Made by a program: the position numbers and the translations under genes. Below, in pieces: positions 12,491-22,619 of a DNA stretch of 64,000 bases (positions within the stretch are counted from its first letter, which is position 1; every line of letters begins with the position of its first letter). Under the pieces are notes generated by a model that made no database searches, had not been told where the DNA came from, and saw nothing but the letters and a program-made list of their open reading frames with translations. Source of the DNA: Paracoccaceae bacterium Fryx2 (GTDB lineage Bacteria > Pseudomonadota > Alphaproteobacteria > Rhodobacterales > Rhodobacteraceae); the NCBI GenBank assembly GCA_032334235.1, contig JAVSGI010000005.1:2757501-2821500 (forward strand), in the 5' to 3' direction.

Positions 12491-13771
12491 CAAGCCACCC
12501 CTTCATTCCTGAAGGCGCAACTATCCTCAATTTGCCGACCAGACCTGCCCGCGATCCCGCGAAATCAGTGCCCAGCTTCACGCGAAATGACTGCCCATGA
12601 TCCCGTGAAATCGATGCCCACCATCAAGCGAAACACGCACCTTGAGCAGGGAGATGTCACGACGGTGTCGTTTTTCCCCGGCTTTCCGGCAGCGGATTTT
12701 CCCGGATGCGGCCCGACGGTCGTGGCTTACGGTCTGACACAGGTCGCGGCAGACGCCGCCGCCGATGCGGTGGCCGCCGATGTGATGCGGGCCGAACCTG
12801 CCTTTGCAGGCAGGGCCCATGACCCCGATGCAGGCGTGGCCGAGGCGATGCGTATCGCCGCCACGGCGACGAAACCGGTGGTCATTGCCGATACGCAGGA
12901 CAATCCGGGCGCAGGGGGCGATTCCAACACCACCGGCATGTTGCGCGCTTTGGTGCGGGCTGATGCCAAACGCGCGGCCACAGGGATCATCGTCGATCCT
13001 GCGGCCGCCGCCGCCGCCCATGCCGCGGGACAGGGGGCCGCGATCGACATCGCACTTGGCGGGTTTTCCGGCATTCCCGGCGACAGCCCGTTTCAGGCCC
13101 GCTTCACAGTGGAAAAACTCTCGGATGGCAAATTCATCGCCTCTGGCCCCTTTTACGGCGGAGCGCCGCTGGATCTGGGGCCATCGGCCTGCCTGCGGAT
13201 CGGAGACGTGCGCGTTGTGGTTTCCACCAACAAGGCACAGATGGCTGATCAGCAGATGTATCGCTTCGTGGGCATCGAACCCACGCAGCAAGCGATCCTT
13301 GTCAACAAGAGCTCGGTCCATTTCCGTGCGGATTTTCAGCCGATTGCAGAAGCCATCCTGGTCTGCACAGCCCCCGGCCCGATGCCGATCAGCCCGGCCA
13401 GTCTGCCGTGGACGAGGCTGGCGCCGGGCATGAGGCTGGAGCCGATGGGCGCCCGCTGGCAACCTGCGCGTTCGCCCGAACCCGGTTCCGAGGCGGGCTG
13501 ACCGCCGATTTCATCCCCGTGCACCTGGCGGAGACCGAGGCACACCCCGCGACCAACAGCAGAGAGAGAAGACAATGACAGCACAAAGTTTTCATTCAAA
13601 AGGCGCCGCGCGTGTGCGCAGCCTCATGGCAGGGACGTTGCTCGCCTCGACCGCGATGGTCGGCGCCAGCGCCGCCTGGTCCGAGACGACGATCACGGCC
13701 GTGATGCATTCTGGCCTGCGCGTTCTGGACCCGGTCATCACGACGGCCCATATCACCCGCAACCACTCCTA

Positions 13772-15080
13772 GGGCACCTCGATTTTTGACTGTTTTCGCG
13801 GCAACGGCATAGCAGGTTCTGCCCGAAGCGCGGCAGCGACCTTCAGCTGACCGATTGTTGCCTTGGTTTTTATGATCTGCCGCCCATTTCGCCTCGCGGA
13901 CCTTCGGTTCAGGGCCGTTTTTAGCGATGCGCGGGGCGATCTGCGTCCTTGGCCGACCGTTTTCAGGCTGGGTGCGGGTTGATGCGACCCAGTTGGCCGA
14001 GGCGGCGCATGTTGTAGGCGAGATTCTTCATGCCGACTTTGGCCTTCGCCCGCACCAAGCCGATGGTGCGCACCAGGGTGCCGCCCATGTCGTTGGCCTG
14101 CGCGCCGAAGATGTGCTCAACCCGGACCCGCACGGTGGATTTGGTGCGGTTGCTGCCCTTGGCCTGGTCGGTCAGCGGCTTGCCCCGATTGCCCTTGCGG
14201 TGGATGTGGCTTTTCAGTTTTAAGGCGCGGAGTTTGGCCTCCATCTCCTCGGACCGATAAGCAGCATCCGCCCACACGCCAGACCCGGTGTTGCCCTGCA
14301 TCAGCAGATGATCCACTGCCTGGCTGTCATGCACAGCGGCGTCGGTGACGTGGTAGCGCCGGACCAGCTTATGCGTGCGGTCCACATTCACATGGTTCTT
14401 GTAGCCGTAGTGGCTCTTGCCGTGCTTTTTCGTCCAACGTGCGTCCACATCCTTTTGCACCCGTTTCGCTGGCTTATCAGCCCAATCCTCGGGGACCTCG
14501 CCCTTCTTGATCGTTGCGTTTTCATCGCGCGTGTTGTGATTGCGCGGCACCGGCACGATGGAGGCGTCCAGGATCTGACCGCCGCGCGCAATGTAGCCCC
14601 GCCGCGCCAAATGACCGTCAAACAACCCGAACAACTCCTCCACCTTCCGGCCTGCGCCAGCGCATCGCGATACAGCCACACCGTCTTGGCGTCGGGCACC
14701 CGGTCACCAAGGCCCAACCCCAGGAAGCGCATAAAGGAAAGCCGGTCGCGGACCTGATATTCGATCTGATCATCCGACAGGTTGTAAAGCGCGCTCAGAA
14801 CCAGCGTCTTGAACATCAGCACCGCATCTATCGGCTTGCGCCCCGCGCGGGACTTGCGATCCGCAACAGGCTTGCGCCAGACCCGCTCAAGAGCCGGACG
14901 AAACTCCTCCCACGGCACGACGGCATCAATTTCGACCAGCGGATCCCTTTTGGCATCGAGGCTCGCGTAACGGTCCGAAAGATCGAAAAAACCCATCTGC
15001 GCCATCGTTGCATCCCCAATGCCAGTTCACTGTCTCACCATACCGAAGTGCGGGGGATGGGGCAATTTATAGAGGTGCCC
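13772..15080 (-). mobile_element. IS5-family element (type B)
   Basis: About 1309 bp, with short inverted ends gggcacctcga and its imperfect complement ending aggtgccc. A 4-bp duplication, ccta, lies at 13768-13771 and 15081-15084. It carries one transposase gene on the minus strand, now frameshifted. A related fragment lies at 29722-30202. Confidence 0.9.
13963..15005 (-). pseudogene. IS5-type transposase, frameshifted
   Basis: The N-terminal part starts MAQMGFFDLSDRYASLD at 15005. It leaves frame near 14640, where the text runs ALAQAGRW instead of the expected ALAQAGKVEEL; the remaining frame (to 13963) contains the rest, with WADAAYRS and a C-terminal Glu region. One missing A in a ggaaagg run explains it. 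The fragment at 29.7-30.1 kb reads ALARAGMVEALF through the same point without a shift, so this is damage rather than programmed frameshifting. Confidence 0.85.
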
Positions 15081-16511
15081 CCTATATGATCTACGACGTG
15101 CTCGTGGCCGTGGACGGCACTTTCACACCGCAGCCGCAGATGGCTGACTGGACCATATCGGATGATGGCAAGGTCTATACCTTCACCCTGCGCGATGGTC
15201 TGATGTTCCATGATGGCACGCCGGTCACGATGGCGGATGCCGAAGCCTCGCTCAAGCGGTGGGCTCAAAAGGATTCGGGCGGCCAGATCATCATGGACCG
15301 CACCGAAAGCCTGACCGCGACCGATGCCAAGACGCTGGTCTGGACCCTGACCGAGCCCTTCGCGCCCATGCTGGACACACTGGGCAAGCAGTCGGCCCTG
15401 CCACCCTTCATCATGCCCGCGCGGATTGCGGCCACCCCGGCGGACACCGCGATCACCGAACACGTGGGCTCCGGCCCGTTCCGTTTTGTCGAGGCCGAGT
15501 TCCAGCCCGGCGTCAGCGTGACCTATATCAAGAACGAGGAGTATGTTCCCCGGTCCGAGCCGGCCGACAATCTGGCGGGCGGCAAGGTCGTTCATGTGGA
15601 CAAGGTCGTTTGGTCGACGATGGCTGACGCATCCACTGCGATCAACGCGCTGATGGCCAACGAGATCGACTATATCGAATCCGTGCAGGTCGATCTGCTG
15701 CCGCTTTTGGAAGGTGACCCGGACATCGTGCATGAAAAGCGCGAACCGCTGGGCTATCAGACGATGGGCCGGATGAACTTCAAGCATCCGCCCTTCGACA
15801 ACCTGAAGGTGCGTCAGGCAGCGATGAAGGCGCTGGATCAACAGGCGATCATGGCCGCTCTGGTGGGCAACCCGGACTACTATGATATCTGTGGTGCGAT
15901 CTTTGGCTGCGGCACCGCGCTGGCGGATGAGACCGGGGCCGAGAGCTTGACCTCGGGCGGTGATCTGGCGGGGGCCAAGGCCCTCCTGGCCGAAGCCGGC
16001 TATGACGGCACGCCAATCGTGATCATGGCCCCCACCGATGTGGTGTCCCTGGTGGCACAGCCGGTCGTGGCTTCGCAGGCGCTGCGGAACGCGGGCTTCA
16101 CCGTCGATATGCAGCCGATGGACTGGCAGACGCTTGTGACCCGCCGCGCGAGCCAGAACGCCCCCGCCGATGGTGGCTGGAACCTGTTCTTCACCAACTG
16201 GGTGGTGCCCGAAATATCCAGCCCGCTGGTTTCGCCGATGCTGAACGGGCGCGGTGACTCGGCATGGTTCGGTTGGCCGGAAGATGCGGTCATCGAAGAT
16301 CTCAAGGCGCAGTTCATCGCCGCGTCCAGCCCTGAGGCGCAGCAGAAGATCGCCGTCGCCATTCAGGCCCACACCCTGGAGCAGGTCCTTTATATCCCCG
16401 TGGGTCAGTATGCCCTGCCGCAGGCGCGCCGTGCGAATATCGTCGACATGCTGCCGTCGCCGGTGCCGGTGTTCTGGAACGTCAAGAAAGAGGACTGATC
16501 GCGCCCTGAGC

Positions 16512-16578
16512 GTCCCGGCGCGCTGTCCGCGCGCCGGGACCGTTCCCCGAAAGACCGGCCCTGCGCCGCCTTTCGGGG
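16512..16578 (+). promoter_or_regulatory. Two stem-loops between binding-protein and permease genes
   Basis: Stem 1 pairs gtcccggcgcg (16512-16522) with cgcgccgggac (16530-16540), 11 bp perfect. Stem 2 pairs ccccgaaag (16545-16553) with ctttcgggg (16570-16578). No U-run follows, so they are not simple terminators. Hairpins after binding-protein genes commonly stabilise that part of the mRNA so the receptor is made in excess; that role here is inferred. Confidence 0.6.
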
Positions 16579-16619
16579 ACCGGAACATTTCTTCCCGCCG
16601 CCGAAAGGGCCACCTGCCG

Positions 16620-17564
16620 ATGCTGGGCTATATCATTCGACGAGTTCTGGCGATTTTCCCTGTCATGCTGATCGTCGCCATCTTCGTTTTCCTGCTGCTG
16701 CGACTGACGCCTGGCGACCCGGCCGCGATCATCGCTGGCGACATGGCAACGCCCGAACAGCTTGAACGTATTCGTGAGGCGATGGGGCTCAATCAGCCGA
16801 TCCACACCCAGTTCATCACCTGGATGGGACGGCTGTTGCAGGGCGATCTGGGCACCTCGCTGATTTCCGGAACCCCCGTTCTGACCATGGTCGGCCAGCG
16901 GGTGTTTCCGACGATCAACCTTGCGTTGCTGACCATCGTGATTGCCGTGATCATCGCCGTGCCGATGGGGGTGCTTGCGGCCTGGCGCCATCGGTCCTGG
17001 GTCGATTACGCGGTGATGAGCTTTTCCGTGCTGGGATTTTCGGTGCCGGTTTTCGTGATCGGCTACCTGTTCATCCTTGTCTTCTCGATCAATCTGGGCT
17101 GGTTGCCGGTGCAGGGTTATGCCTCGCCCACGAAAGACGGCCTTGGCGCATTCCTCTATCGCGCAATCCTGCCCGCCCTGACGCTGGCCACGATCTACAT
17201 CGCACTCATCGCGCGGATGACGCGGGCTTCGATGCTTGAAGTTCTGGGTGAGGACTACATCCGCACCGCCCGCGCCAAAGGCGTCAAGGAAAGCCGCGTG
17301 CTGTTCCGCCATGCGCTGCGCAATGCCGCCGTGCCGATCCTGACGGTGATCGGAACCGGCTTCGCGCTGCTGATCTCGGGTGTGGTGGTCACGGAAAGCG
17401 TGTTCAACATTCCCGGCATCGGCCGCCTGACCGTCGATGCCATTCTGGCGCGCGACTATCCGGTGATTCAGGCGATGATCCTTCTGACAAGCGCCACCTA
17501 TGTTGTGGTGAACCTGATCATCGACATCTCTTACACGATTTTTGACCCGAGGATCCGCTACTGA
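16620..17564 (+). CDS. Peptide ABC transporter permease, DppB type
   Basis: A 314-residue inner-membrane permease of the oligopeptide/dipeptide family. The N-terminus MLGYIIRRVLAIFPVMLIV leads into the first helix and is followed by the family's extracytoplasmic TPGDPA segment. The C-terminal half has the EAA loop (region ending RTARAKGVKE) that contacts the ATPase. About six membrane spans are readable. The start is the ATG after the stem-loops; the stop overlaps the next start as tgatg. The gene is intact, but its receptor gene upstream is broken. Confidence 0.93.
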   Translation: MLGYIIRRVLAIFPVMLIVAIFVFLLLRLTPGDPAAIIAGDMATPEQLERIREAMGLNQPIHTQFITWMGRLLQGDLGTSLISGTPVLTMVGQRVFPTINLALLTIVIAVIIAVPMGVLAAWRHRSWVDYAVMSFSVLGFSVPVFVIGYLFILVFSINLGWLPVQGYASPTKDGLGAFLYRAILPALTLATIYIALIARMTRASMLEVLGEDYIRTARAKGVKESRVLFRHALRNAAVPILTVIGTGFALLISGVVVTESVFNIPGIGRLTVDAILARDYPVIQAMILLTSATYVVVNLIIDISYTIFDPRIRY

Positions 17565-18448
17565 TGTCCAACTACGCGCCCCCCTCCTCGGCCCTGCAAT
17601 CCGTGCTGCGGCTTTTCTCTATCCCCTCGCTGGCCAGGCTGGGGGCAGGGCCGCTGATTGCCGCCGCTGTATTGGTCCTGATCGTGATCGTTACCCTGCT
17701 GTCGCCCTGGATCGCGCCCTTCGACCCGCTGGAAATGAACCCGATGAACCGCCTGCAAGGCCCCAGCGACGCGAACCTGCTGGGCACTGACCCCTTCGGG
17801 CGTGACATCTATTCCCGCGTGCTGATCGGCGGGCGGGTGTCGTTGCTGATCGGGATCGGGGCTGCCGTGGTATCGGTCCTCGTCGGTCTGTGCATCGGTC
17901 TGGTCGCCGGGTTCTTCCGGCTGGCCGACATGATTATCATGCGCGTGATGGACAGCCTGATGGCGATTCCGTCGATCCTTCTGGCGATTGCGCTGGTGGC
18001 GCTGAACGGTCCCTCAATCACATCGGTGATCATGGCGATCACCATTCCTGAAATCCCCCGAGTGGTGCGGCTGGTCCGTTCGGTCGTGCTGACTGCGCGC
18101 GAGGAGCCCTATGTCGAGGCGGCAGTGGCACTCGGATCCTCGATGCCCAAGATCCTGTTCCAGCATCTGATGCCCAACACCATGGCACCGCTGATCGTGC
18201 AGGGCACCTATATCCTTGCCTCTGCCATCCTGACCGAGGCGATCCTGTCCTTCCTTGGCGCCGGGGTATCGACCGAGATCCCGACCTGGGGGAATATCAT
18301 GGCGGAAGGGCGGCAGTTTTTCCGCATCAAGCCTGAACTTCTGCTCTGGCCGGGGCTGATGCTGTCGCTGTGCATCCTGTCGATCAACCTGCTGGGCGAT
18401 ACCGCGCGCGACATGCTGGACCCGCGCCTCAAGAAACGCGGGGAATAG
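17564..18448 (+). CDS. Peptide ABC transporter permease, DppC type
   Basis: A 294-residue second permease. The DppC signature is visible: PLEMNPMNRLQGPS, then LLGTDPFGRDIYSRVLIGGR, with an N-terminal span before and five spans after. The EAA-type loop is near PYVEAAVALGSSMPKI. It overlaps the preceding gene by one base and is followed 4 bases after its stop by the ATPase, a tight operon arrangement. Confidence 0.94.
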   Translation: MSNYAPPSSALQSVLRLFSIPSLARLGAGPLIAAAVLVLIVIVTLLSPWIAPFDPLEMNPMNRLQGPSDANLLGTDPFGRDIYSRVLIGGRVSLLIGIGAAVVSVLVGLCIGLVAGFFRLADMIIMRVMDSLMAIPSILLAIALVALNGPSITSVIMAITIPEIPRVVRLVRSVVLTAREEPYVEAAVALGSSMPKILFQHLMPNTMAPLIVQGTYILASAILTEAILSFLGAGVSTEIPTWGNIMAEGRQFFRIKPELLLWPGLMLSLCILSINLLGDTARDMLDPRLKKRGE

Positions 18449-18452
18449 GGCG

Positions 18453-20114
18453 ATGCTGTTCAAGACACGCAATTTCGACGATGCAAGGACGATCCTGACG
18501 GTGGAAGACCTGACCGTCAGCCTGCCCGCCGCCGCCAAGGCACCCCCAGTCCTGAACCGGATCAACCTGACAATCCGTCAGGGGGAAACCGTCTGTCTCG
18601 TGGGTGAATCCGGCTCTGGAAAATCCGTGACCTCGCTGGCGATAATGGGGCTTCTTCCCAAGGGCGCGCTGTTCGTGACGGGTGGCAAGATCACCCTGTC
18701 GGACACCGATCTGCTGACGCAGTCGCCCTCTGCGATGCAGGACATCCGCGCACGCCGCGTGGCGATGATCTTTCAGGAACCGATGACCGCCCTCAACCCG
18801 GTGATGCGCGTCGGTGACCAGATCGAAGAGGTTCTGGAAAGTCACACCAGCCTTTCAGCCACAGAACGCCGCGCTCGTGTGATCGACATCATGCAACAGG
18901 TGCATCTGCCCGATGTGGACCGCATCCACCGCAGCTATCCGCATCAACTGTCAGGTGGGCAGCGCCAGCGGATCATGATCGCCATGGCGCTGGTGTTGGA
19001 GCCGGAACTGCTGATCGCCGATGAGCCGACCACGGCGCTGGACGTAACCACGCAGCAGCAGATCCTGTCGCTGATTGCCGAATTGCAGGAAAAGCACGGC
19101 ACGGCGGTTCTTTTCATCACGCATGACATGGGCGTCGTGGCCGAGATCGCCGATACCGTCTATGTGATGAAATCGGGAGATCTGGTGGAACATGCGCCGA
19201 TTGAAACCCTGCTGCGCGCGCCCCGGGAAGACTATACGCAGAAACTGCTGCGCGCGGTGCCCAGCCTGATCCCGCGCGCGCCACGCGCTGCCCCCGGCGG
19301 AGATCCGGTGCTGGAGGTGAACAACCTGTACATGATCTATGGCGGCGGCGGAGTCTTTGTCCGGCGCGCCGGCACCCATGCGGCCAAGGATGTGACCTTC
19401 ACGGTCGCTCGCGGTCGCACGCTGGGGATCGTGGGGGAATCCGGCTCGGGCAAATCCACGGTGGCGCGGTGCATCATGCGGTTGATCGCGCCCACGGCGG
19501 GGGCGATCCGGCTGCGCGACACCGATATCGCCCATCTGTCACGCGCGCAGCTGAAACCGCATCGGCGCTACTTGCAGGTGGTGTTTCAGGACCCGTTCCG
19601 ATCGCTCAACCCACGCTGGACGGTGGGACGCAGCCTGATCGAGGGCCCGGTGAACTATGGCACAGCACGGGCACAGGCCATGGCGCGGGCCGCCGAACTG
19701 ATGGACATCGTGGGCCTGCCGCGCGACAGCCTCGACCGCTATCCGCACCAGTTTTCCGGTGGGCAGCGCCAAAGGATCGCGATTGCGCGCGCGGTGATGA
19801 TGCAGCCCGACGTGCTGGTTGCCGACGAGGCTGTTTCGGCGCTCGATGTGTCGGTGCAGGCGCAAGTTCTGGACCTGCTCAATGACCTTCAAGAAAAGCT
19901 GGGCATTACCATCGTCTTCATCACCCATGACCTGCGGGTCGCTGCCCAGATCTGCGACGATGTCCTGGTGATGCAGCGCGGCGTCGTGGTCGAACAAGGG
20001 CCCGCCGCCGCCGTTCTGGCCAACCCGCAACACGAGTACACGATATCCCTGATCGAGGCGGCGCCGGGCCGCGCCTGGGATTTTGCCAACTTTCGGGAAG
20101 CGGGCGCTGCCTGA
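18453..20114 (+). CDS. Fused double ABC ATPase for peptide uptake (DppD-DppF fusion)
   Basis: 553 residues with two complete nucleotide-binding domains in one chain. Domain 1 has Walker A GESGSGKS (51-58), signature LSGGQRQR and Walker [13 protein letters not shown]. Domain 2 has GESGSGKST (about 328-336), signature FSGGQRQR and [12 protein letters not shown], where Ala replaces the usual Pro. Each is followed by the oligopeptide-family C-terminal extension. Such fusions are common in Rhodobacterales. It would power the importer formed by the two upstream permeases. Confidence 0.94.
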   Translation: MLFKTRNFDDARTILTVEDLTVSLPAAAKAPPVLNRINLTIRQGETVCLVGESGSGKSVTSLAIMGLLPKGALFVTGGKITLSDTDLLTQSPSAMQDIRARRVAMIFQEPMTALNPVMRVGDQIEEVLESHTSLSATERRARVIDIMQQVHLPDVDRIHRSYPHQLSGGQRQRIMIAMALVLEPELLIADEPTTALDVTTQQQILSLIAELQEKHGTAVLFITHDMGVVAEIADTVYVMKSGDLVEHAPIETLLRAPREDYTQKLLRAVPSLIPRAPRAAPGGDPVLEVNNLYMIYGGGGVFVRRAGTHAAKDVTFTVARGRTLGIVGESGSGKSTVARCIMRLIAPTAGAIRLRDTDIAHLSRAQLKPHRRYLQVVFQDPFRSLNPRWTVGRSLIEGPVNYGTARAQAMARAAELMDIVGLPRDSLDRYPHQFSGGQRQRIAIARAVMMQPDVLVADEAVSALDVSVQAQVLDLLNDLQEKLGITIVFITHDLRVAAQICDDVLVMQRGVVVEQGPAAAVLANPQHEYTISLIEAAPGRAWDFANFREAGAA

Positions 20115-20148
20115 TCCCGCCCGACACCAGACGACCGAGGAGAAAGAC

Positions 20149-21348
20149 ATGAATATTCTGCCCGTGATCGATGCCAGCACGGAAGAGCTGCTCGCGATCT
20201 TCAAGGACCTGCACGCCCATCCCGAAATCGGGCTGGAAGAGCAGCGCACCGCGGCGATCGTGGCCGAAAAGCTGCGCAGCTTTGGTGTGGATGAGGTCCA
20301 TACCGGGCTCGGCATCACCGGGGTGGTCGGCCTGATCTATGGGCGCGGCGGCAAGAACGCGGGCGGCAAGCGTGTGGGGGTGCGCGCCGATATGGACGCC
20401 CTGCCGATCCACGAGCAGACGAACCTGCCATACTCCTCGAAAAATACCGGAAAGATGCACGCCTGCGGCCATGACAGCCACACGACCATGCTGCTGGGCG
20501 CGGCCAAGCATCTGGCGGCCACGCGCAATTTCGATGGCACCGCCGTGATGATCTTCCAACCCGCCGAAGAAGGGTTGGGCGGCGCGCGCGGGATGCTGGC
20601 CGATGGCCTGTTCAAGCGTTTCCCCTGCGACGAAATCTATGGGATGCACAACTCGCCCAATGGTGAGCCGGGCACCGTGGGCATCTGCAAGGGGGCCGCG
20701 ATGGCGGGGGCCGCATTCTTCGACATCACCGTGACGGGCAAGGGCAGCCACGCCGCGATGCCGCAGCAGTCGCGCGATGCGCTCGTCATCGCCTCGGCGC
20801 TTGTCGGGCAGCTTCAAACCATCGTCAGCCGCAACGTGGCCCCCTTGGATACCTGCGTGCTGTCGGTGACGCAGATCCACGCAGGCAGCGCCTATAACGT
20901 GGTGCCGGAAGTCGCGCATCTGTGCGGCACGATCCGCTATTTCAAGGACGAGGTGTATGCCATCGCGGAAACCCGGATGAAGGAAATCTGCGCCGGTTTC
21001 GGTGCCGCCTTCGGGGCCGAGATCAAGGTCGATCTGCGGAACGTCTTTGATGTGCTGATGAACGACAACGATCTCTCGGATGCCTACATGGACGCCGCCC
21101 GCGACATCGTCGGCGAAGAGATGATCAGCCGCAACGACGAACCCGCCACCGGGTCTGAGGATTTTGCCGACATGCTCAAGGTCGTGCCCGGTGCCTACTG
21201 CCGCGTGGGGCACACCGGCAATGTGCCGCTGCACAATCCTGGTTTCGTTCTGGGAACCGAGCTGCTGCCCGTCGGGGCCTCGATCATGGCGCGGGTGGTG
21301 GAACGCCGCCTGTCCCCGCCCGAAACCCTGGTGGAGGCTGCCGCATGA
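20149..21348 (+). CDS. M20D-family amidohydrolase (hippurate hydrolase-like)
   Basis: A 399-residue metal-dependent amidohydrolase, cytoplasmic by lack of signal. Metal-site motifs: GVRADMDALPI, HACGHDSHTT (from residue 104), PAEEGLGGARGM (about 138-149) and, near the C-terminus, PATGSEDFADM. The family splits N-acyl amino acids and related amides. The start at 20149 is preceded by gaggag; longer in-frame starts overlap the ATPase gene and have no site. It ends in an atga overlap with the next gene. Substrate within the peptide operon is not known. Confidence 0.92.
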   Translation: MNILPVIDASTEELLAIFKDLHAHPEIGLEEQRTAAIVAEKLRSFGVDEVHTGLGITGVVGLIYGRGGKNAGGKRVGVRADMDALPIHEQTNLPYSSKNTGKMHACGHDSHTTMLLGAAKHLAATRNFDGTAVMIFQPAEEGLGGARGMLADGLFKRFPCDEIYGMHNSPNGEPGTVGICKGAAMAGAAFFDITVTGKGSHAAMPQQSRDALVIASALVGQLQTIVSRNVAPLDTCVLSVTQIHAGSAYNVVPEVAHLCGTIRYFKDEVYAIAETRMKEICAGFGAAFGAEIKVDLRNVFDVLMNDNDLSDAYMDAARDIVGEEMISRNDEPATGSEDFADMLKVVPGAYCRVGHTGNVPLHNPGFVLGTELLPVGASIMARVVERRLSPPETLVEAAA

Positions 21349-22478
21349 ACCCGCTTGATCTGACCTTTGATGCCGATGACATGGTCGAACGCCTGCGCCC
21401 GTGGATCGAATGCGAAAGCCCGACCTATGACGCGGATGCCGTCAACCGAATGATGGACCTCGCCGCTTACGACCTGACCATGGCCGGTGCCGTGGTCGAA
21501 AGCATTCCCGGTCGCATGGGCTTTGGTGGCTCCGTGCGCGCACGCTTCCCGCATCCCGATTTTGGCAAGCCCGGCATCCTGATCGCGGGCCATATGGACA
21601 CGGTTCATCCCATGGGCACGCTGGAAAAACTGCCCTTCAGACGGGAGGGGGACATCTGCTATGGCCCGGGTATCATGGACATGAAGGGCGGCAACTTCGT
21701 CAGCCTTGAGGCGATCAAAGCGCTGGCGAATGCGGGATTGCAGACACGCCTTCCGGTCACGGTGCTCTTTACCCCGGACGAGGAGGTCGGAACCCCTTCC
21801 ACCCGTGACCTGATCGAATCCGAGGCCGCCAAAAACAAATACGTCCTGATCCCGGAACCTGCCAAACAAGATGGCGGTGCCGTGATCGGCCGCTATGCGA
21901 TTGCCCGGTTCAACCTGCGGACTTTGGGCCGTCCCAGCCATGCCGGATGGGCACTGGCCGACGGCCGGTCCGCGATTGCGGCCATGGCGAAAAAAATCCT
22001 GCAGATCGAGGCGATGACCAGTGACGATTGCACCTTCTCGGTCGGGGTGATCCATGCGGGGCAATGGGTGAACTGCGTGTCCTCAAGCTGCGACGCGCAG
22101 GCCCTGACCATGGCCAAGACGCAAGAGGACCTTGATCGCGGTGTCGCCGCGATGATGGCCATGCAAGGCGAAGAAAACGGCGTCAGTTTTGAAGTGACTC
22201 GCGGCGTGACCCGGCCAGTATGGGAGCCGGACCAGCCCGGCACGATGGCAATGTTCGACGTCGCCAGGGACATCTGCACCGAACTGGGCTTTGAGCTGAC
22301 GGGTGCCAGCTCGGGCGGTGGGTCGGATGGCAATTTCACCGGCTTCCTGGGCATCCCCACGCTCGATTCCATCGGAGTGCGCGGCAAGGGACTGCATACG
22401 CTGAGCGAATATATCGAGGTGTCCAGTTTGCCCGAACGTGCCAAGTTGACAGCGGCGCTGTTGATGCGGCTGGGATAG
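21345..22478 (+). CDS. M20-family metallopeptidase (carboxypeptidase-like)
   Basis: 377 residues. Catalytic and metal motifs are in order: LIAGHMDTVHP (about 79-89), YGPGIMDMKGG, TPDEEVGTPS with the Glu-Glu pair, and a late His in GKGLHTLSEY. This resembles glutamate carboxypeptidase/ArgE-type exopeptidases. It overlaps the M20D gene by four bases (atga), the last gene of the operon. With the M81 peptidase it suggests stepwise breakdown of imported peptides; the exact substrate is not visible. Confidence 0.91.
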   Translation: MNPLDLTFDADDMVERLRPWIECESPTYDADAVNRMMDLAAYDLTMAGAVVESIPGRMGFGGSVRARFPHPDFGKPGILIAGHMDTVHPMGTLEKLPFRREGDICYGPGIMDMKGGNFVSLEAIKALANAGLQTRLPVTVLFTPDEEVGTPSTRDLIESEAAKNKYVLIPEPAKQDGGAVIGRYAIARFNLRTLGRPSHAGWALADGRSAIAAMAKKILQIEAMTSDDCTFSVGVIHAGQWVNCVSSSCDAQALTMAKTQEDLDRGVAAMMAMQGEENGVSFEVTRGVTRPVWEPDQPGTMAMFDVARDICTELGFELTGASSGGGSDGNFTGFLGIPTLDSIGVRGKGLHTLSEYIEVSSLPERAKLTAALLMRLG

Positions 22479-22533
22479 CGGCGCTCTCCTTGTCTGAGAT
22501 ACTCCCCGACTCTTGGACAGATTTCCGGCTGAG

Positions 22534-22553
22534 TTAAGCTACGGCCTGCACCT
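22534..22553 (-). other. 20-bp relic of an IS3-A terminus
   Basis: The bases ttaagctacggcctgcacct match the terminal bases of the IS3-A element at 30203 with one difference. The rest of that element is absent; IS256 begins directly after. Confidence 0.6.
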
Positions 22554-22619
22554 GGTCGTGTCGCGAATGCTGTGGAAATTCCCTGGCGGTGTGGTCCGGG
22601 CATGTGAAGGTTCGGTTTC

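Larger units (their letters stand above)
10062..12639 (-). mobile_element. IS21-A, third copy, inverted
   Basis: A 2578-bp element in the opposite orientation to the nested block. The 7-bp duplication is ccttgag, at 10055-10061 and 12640-12646, in the same metallopeptidase gene. Both of its genes are intact. It shares the terminal repeat arrays with the other copies. Confidence 0.94.
4209..13501 (+). pseudogene. M81 (MlrC-like) metallopeptidase, broken by two IS21-A insertions
   Basis: The gene lies in three pieces: 4209-4390, 9563-10061 and 12647-13501. Joined at the TSDs they give 1536 bases, an open frame of 511 residues, normal for the M81 family. Piece 1 starts MIKRVALAGFLHETNTFAP, the family N-terminus with its metal-site HETNTF motif. 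Piece 2 holds the FLDLHGAMV and ALDLHGN motifs, and piece 3 the DTQDNPGAGGDSNTTG and CTAPGP motifs. MlrC is known for cleaving linearised microcystin; relatives act on other small peptides. It heads an operon with a peptide importer and two M20 hydrolases, so a peptide-breakdown role is inferred. The first insertion falls after codon 60, so no function is expected now. Confidence 0.9.
13575..16498 (+). pseudogene. Family-5 peptide ABC substrate-binding protein, split by an IS5-type element
   Basis: Periplasmic binding protein of the DppA/OppA/GsiB class. The pieces are 13575-13771 and 15085-16498; joined they give 1611 bases, a 536-residue frame of normal length. Piece 1 has a Sec signal peptide (basic start, hydrophobic core, then ASAAWSE) and the start of the mature domain. 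Piece 2 holds the DGLMFHDGTPVTMADAEASL stretch typical of the family. The insertion adds a stop right after codon 65. It sits between the M81 gene and two permeases, so it is the importer's receptor. Piece 2 has an in-frame ATG at 15086 but no signal peptide, so function is unlikely. Confidence 0.93.

Noticed and set aside
11663-13501. A 612-codon open frame running through the third IS21 copy into mlrC
   Set aside because: Its first two thirds are antisense to istA; only the last part is the mlrC C-terminus in its own frame.
14388-15005. Possible programmed frameshift in the IS5-B transposase
   Set aside because: The related fragment at 29.7-30.1 kb reads through the same region in one frame, and no slippery heptamer with a downstream structure was seen.
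19921-21234. A 437-codon open frame on the minus strand
   Set aside because: Antisense to the M20D amidohydrolase, which has clear motifs and a ribosome-binding site.
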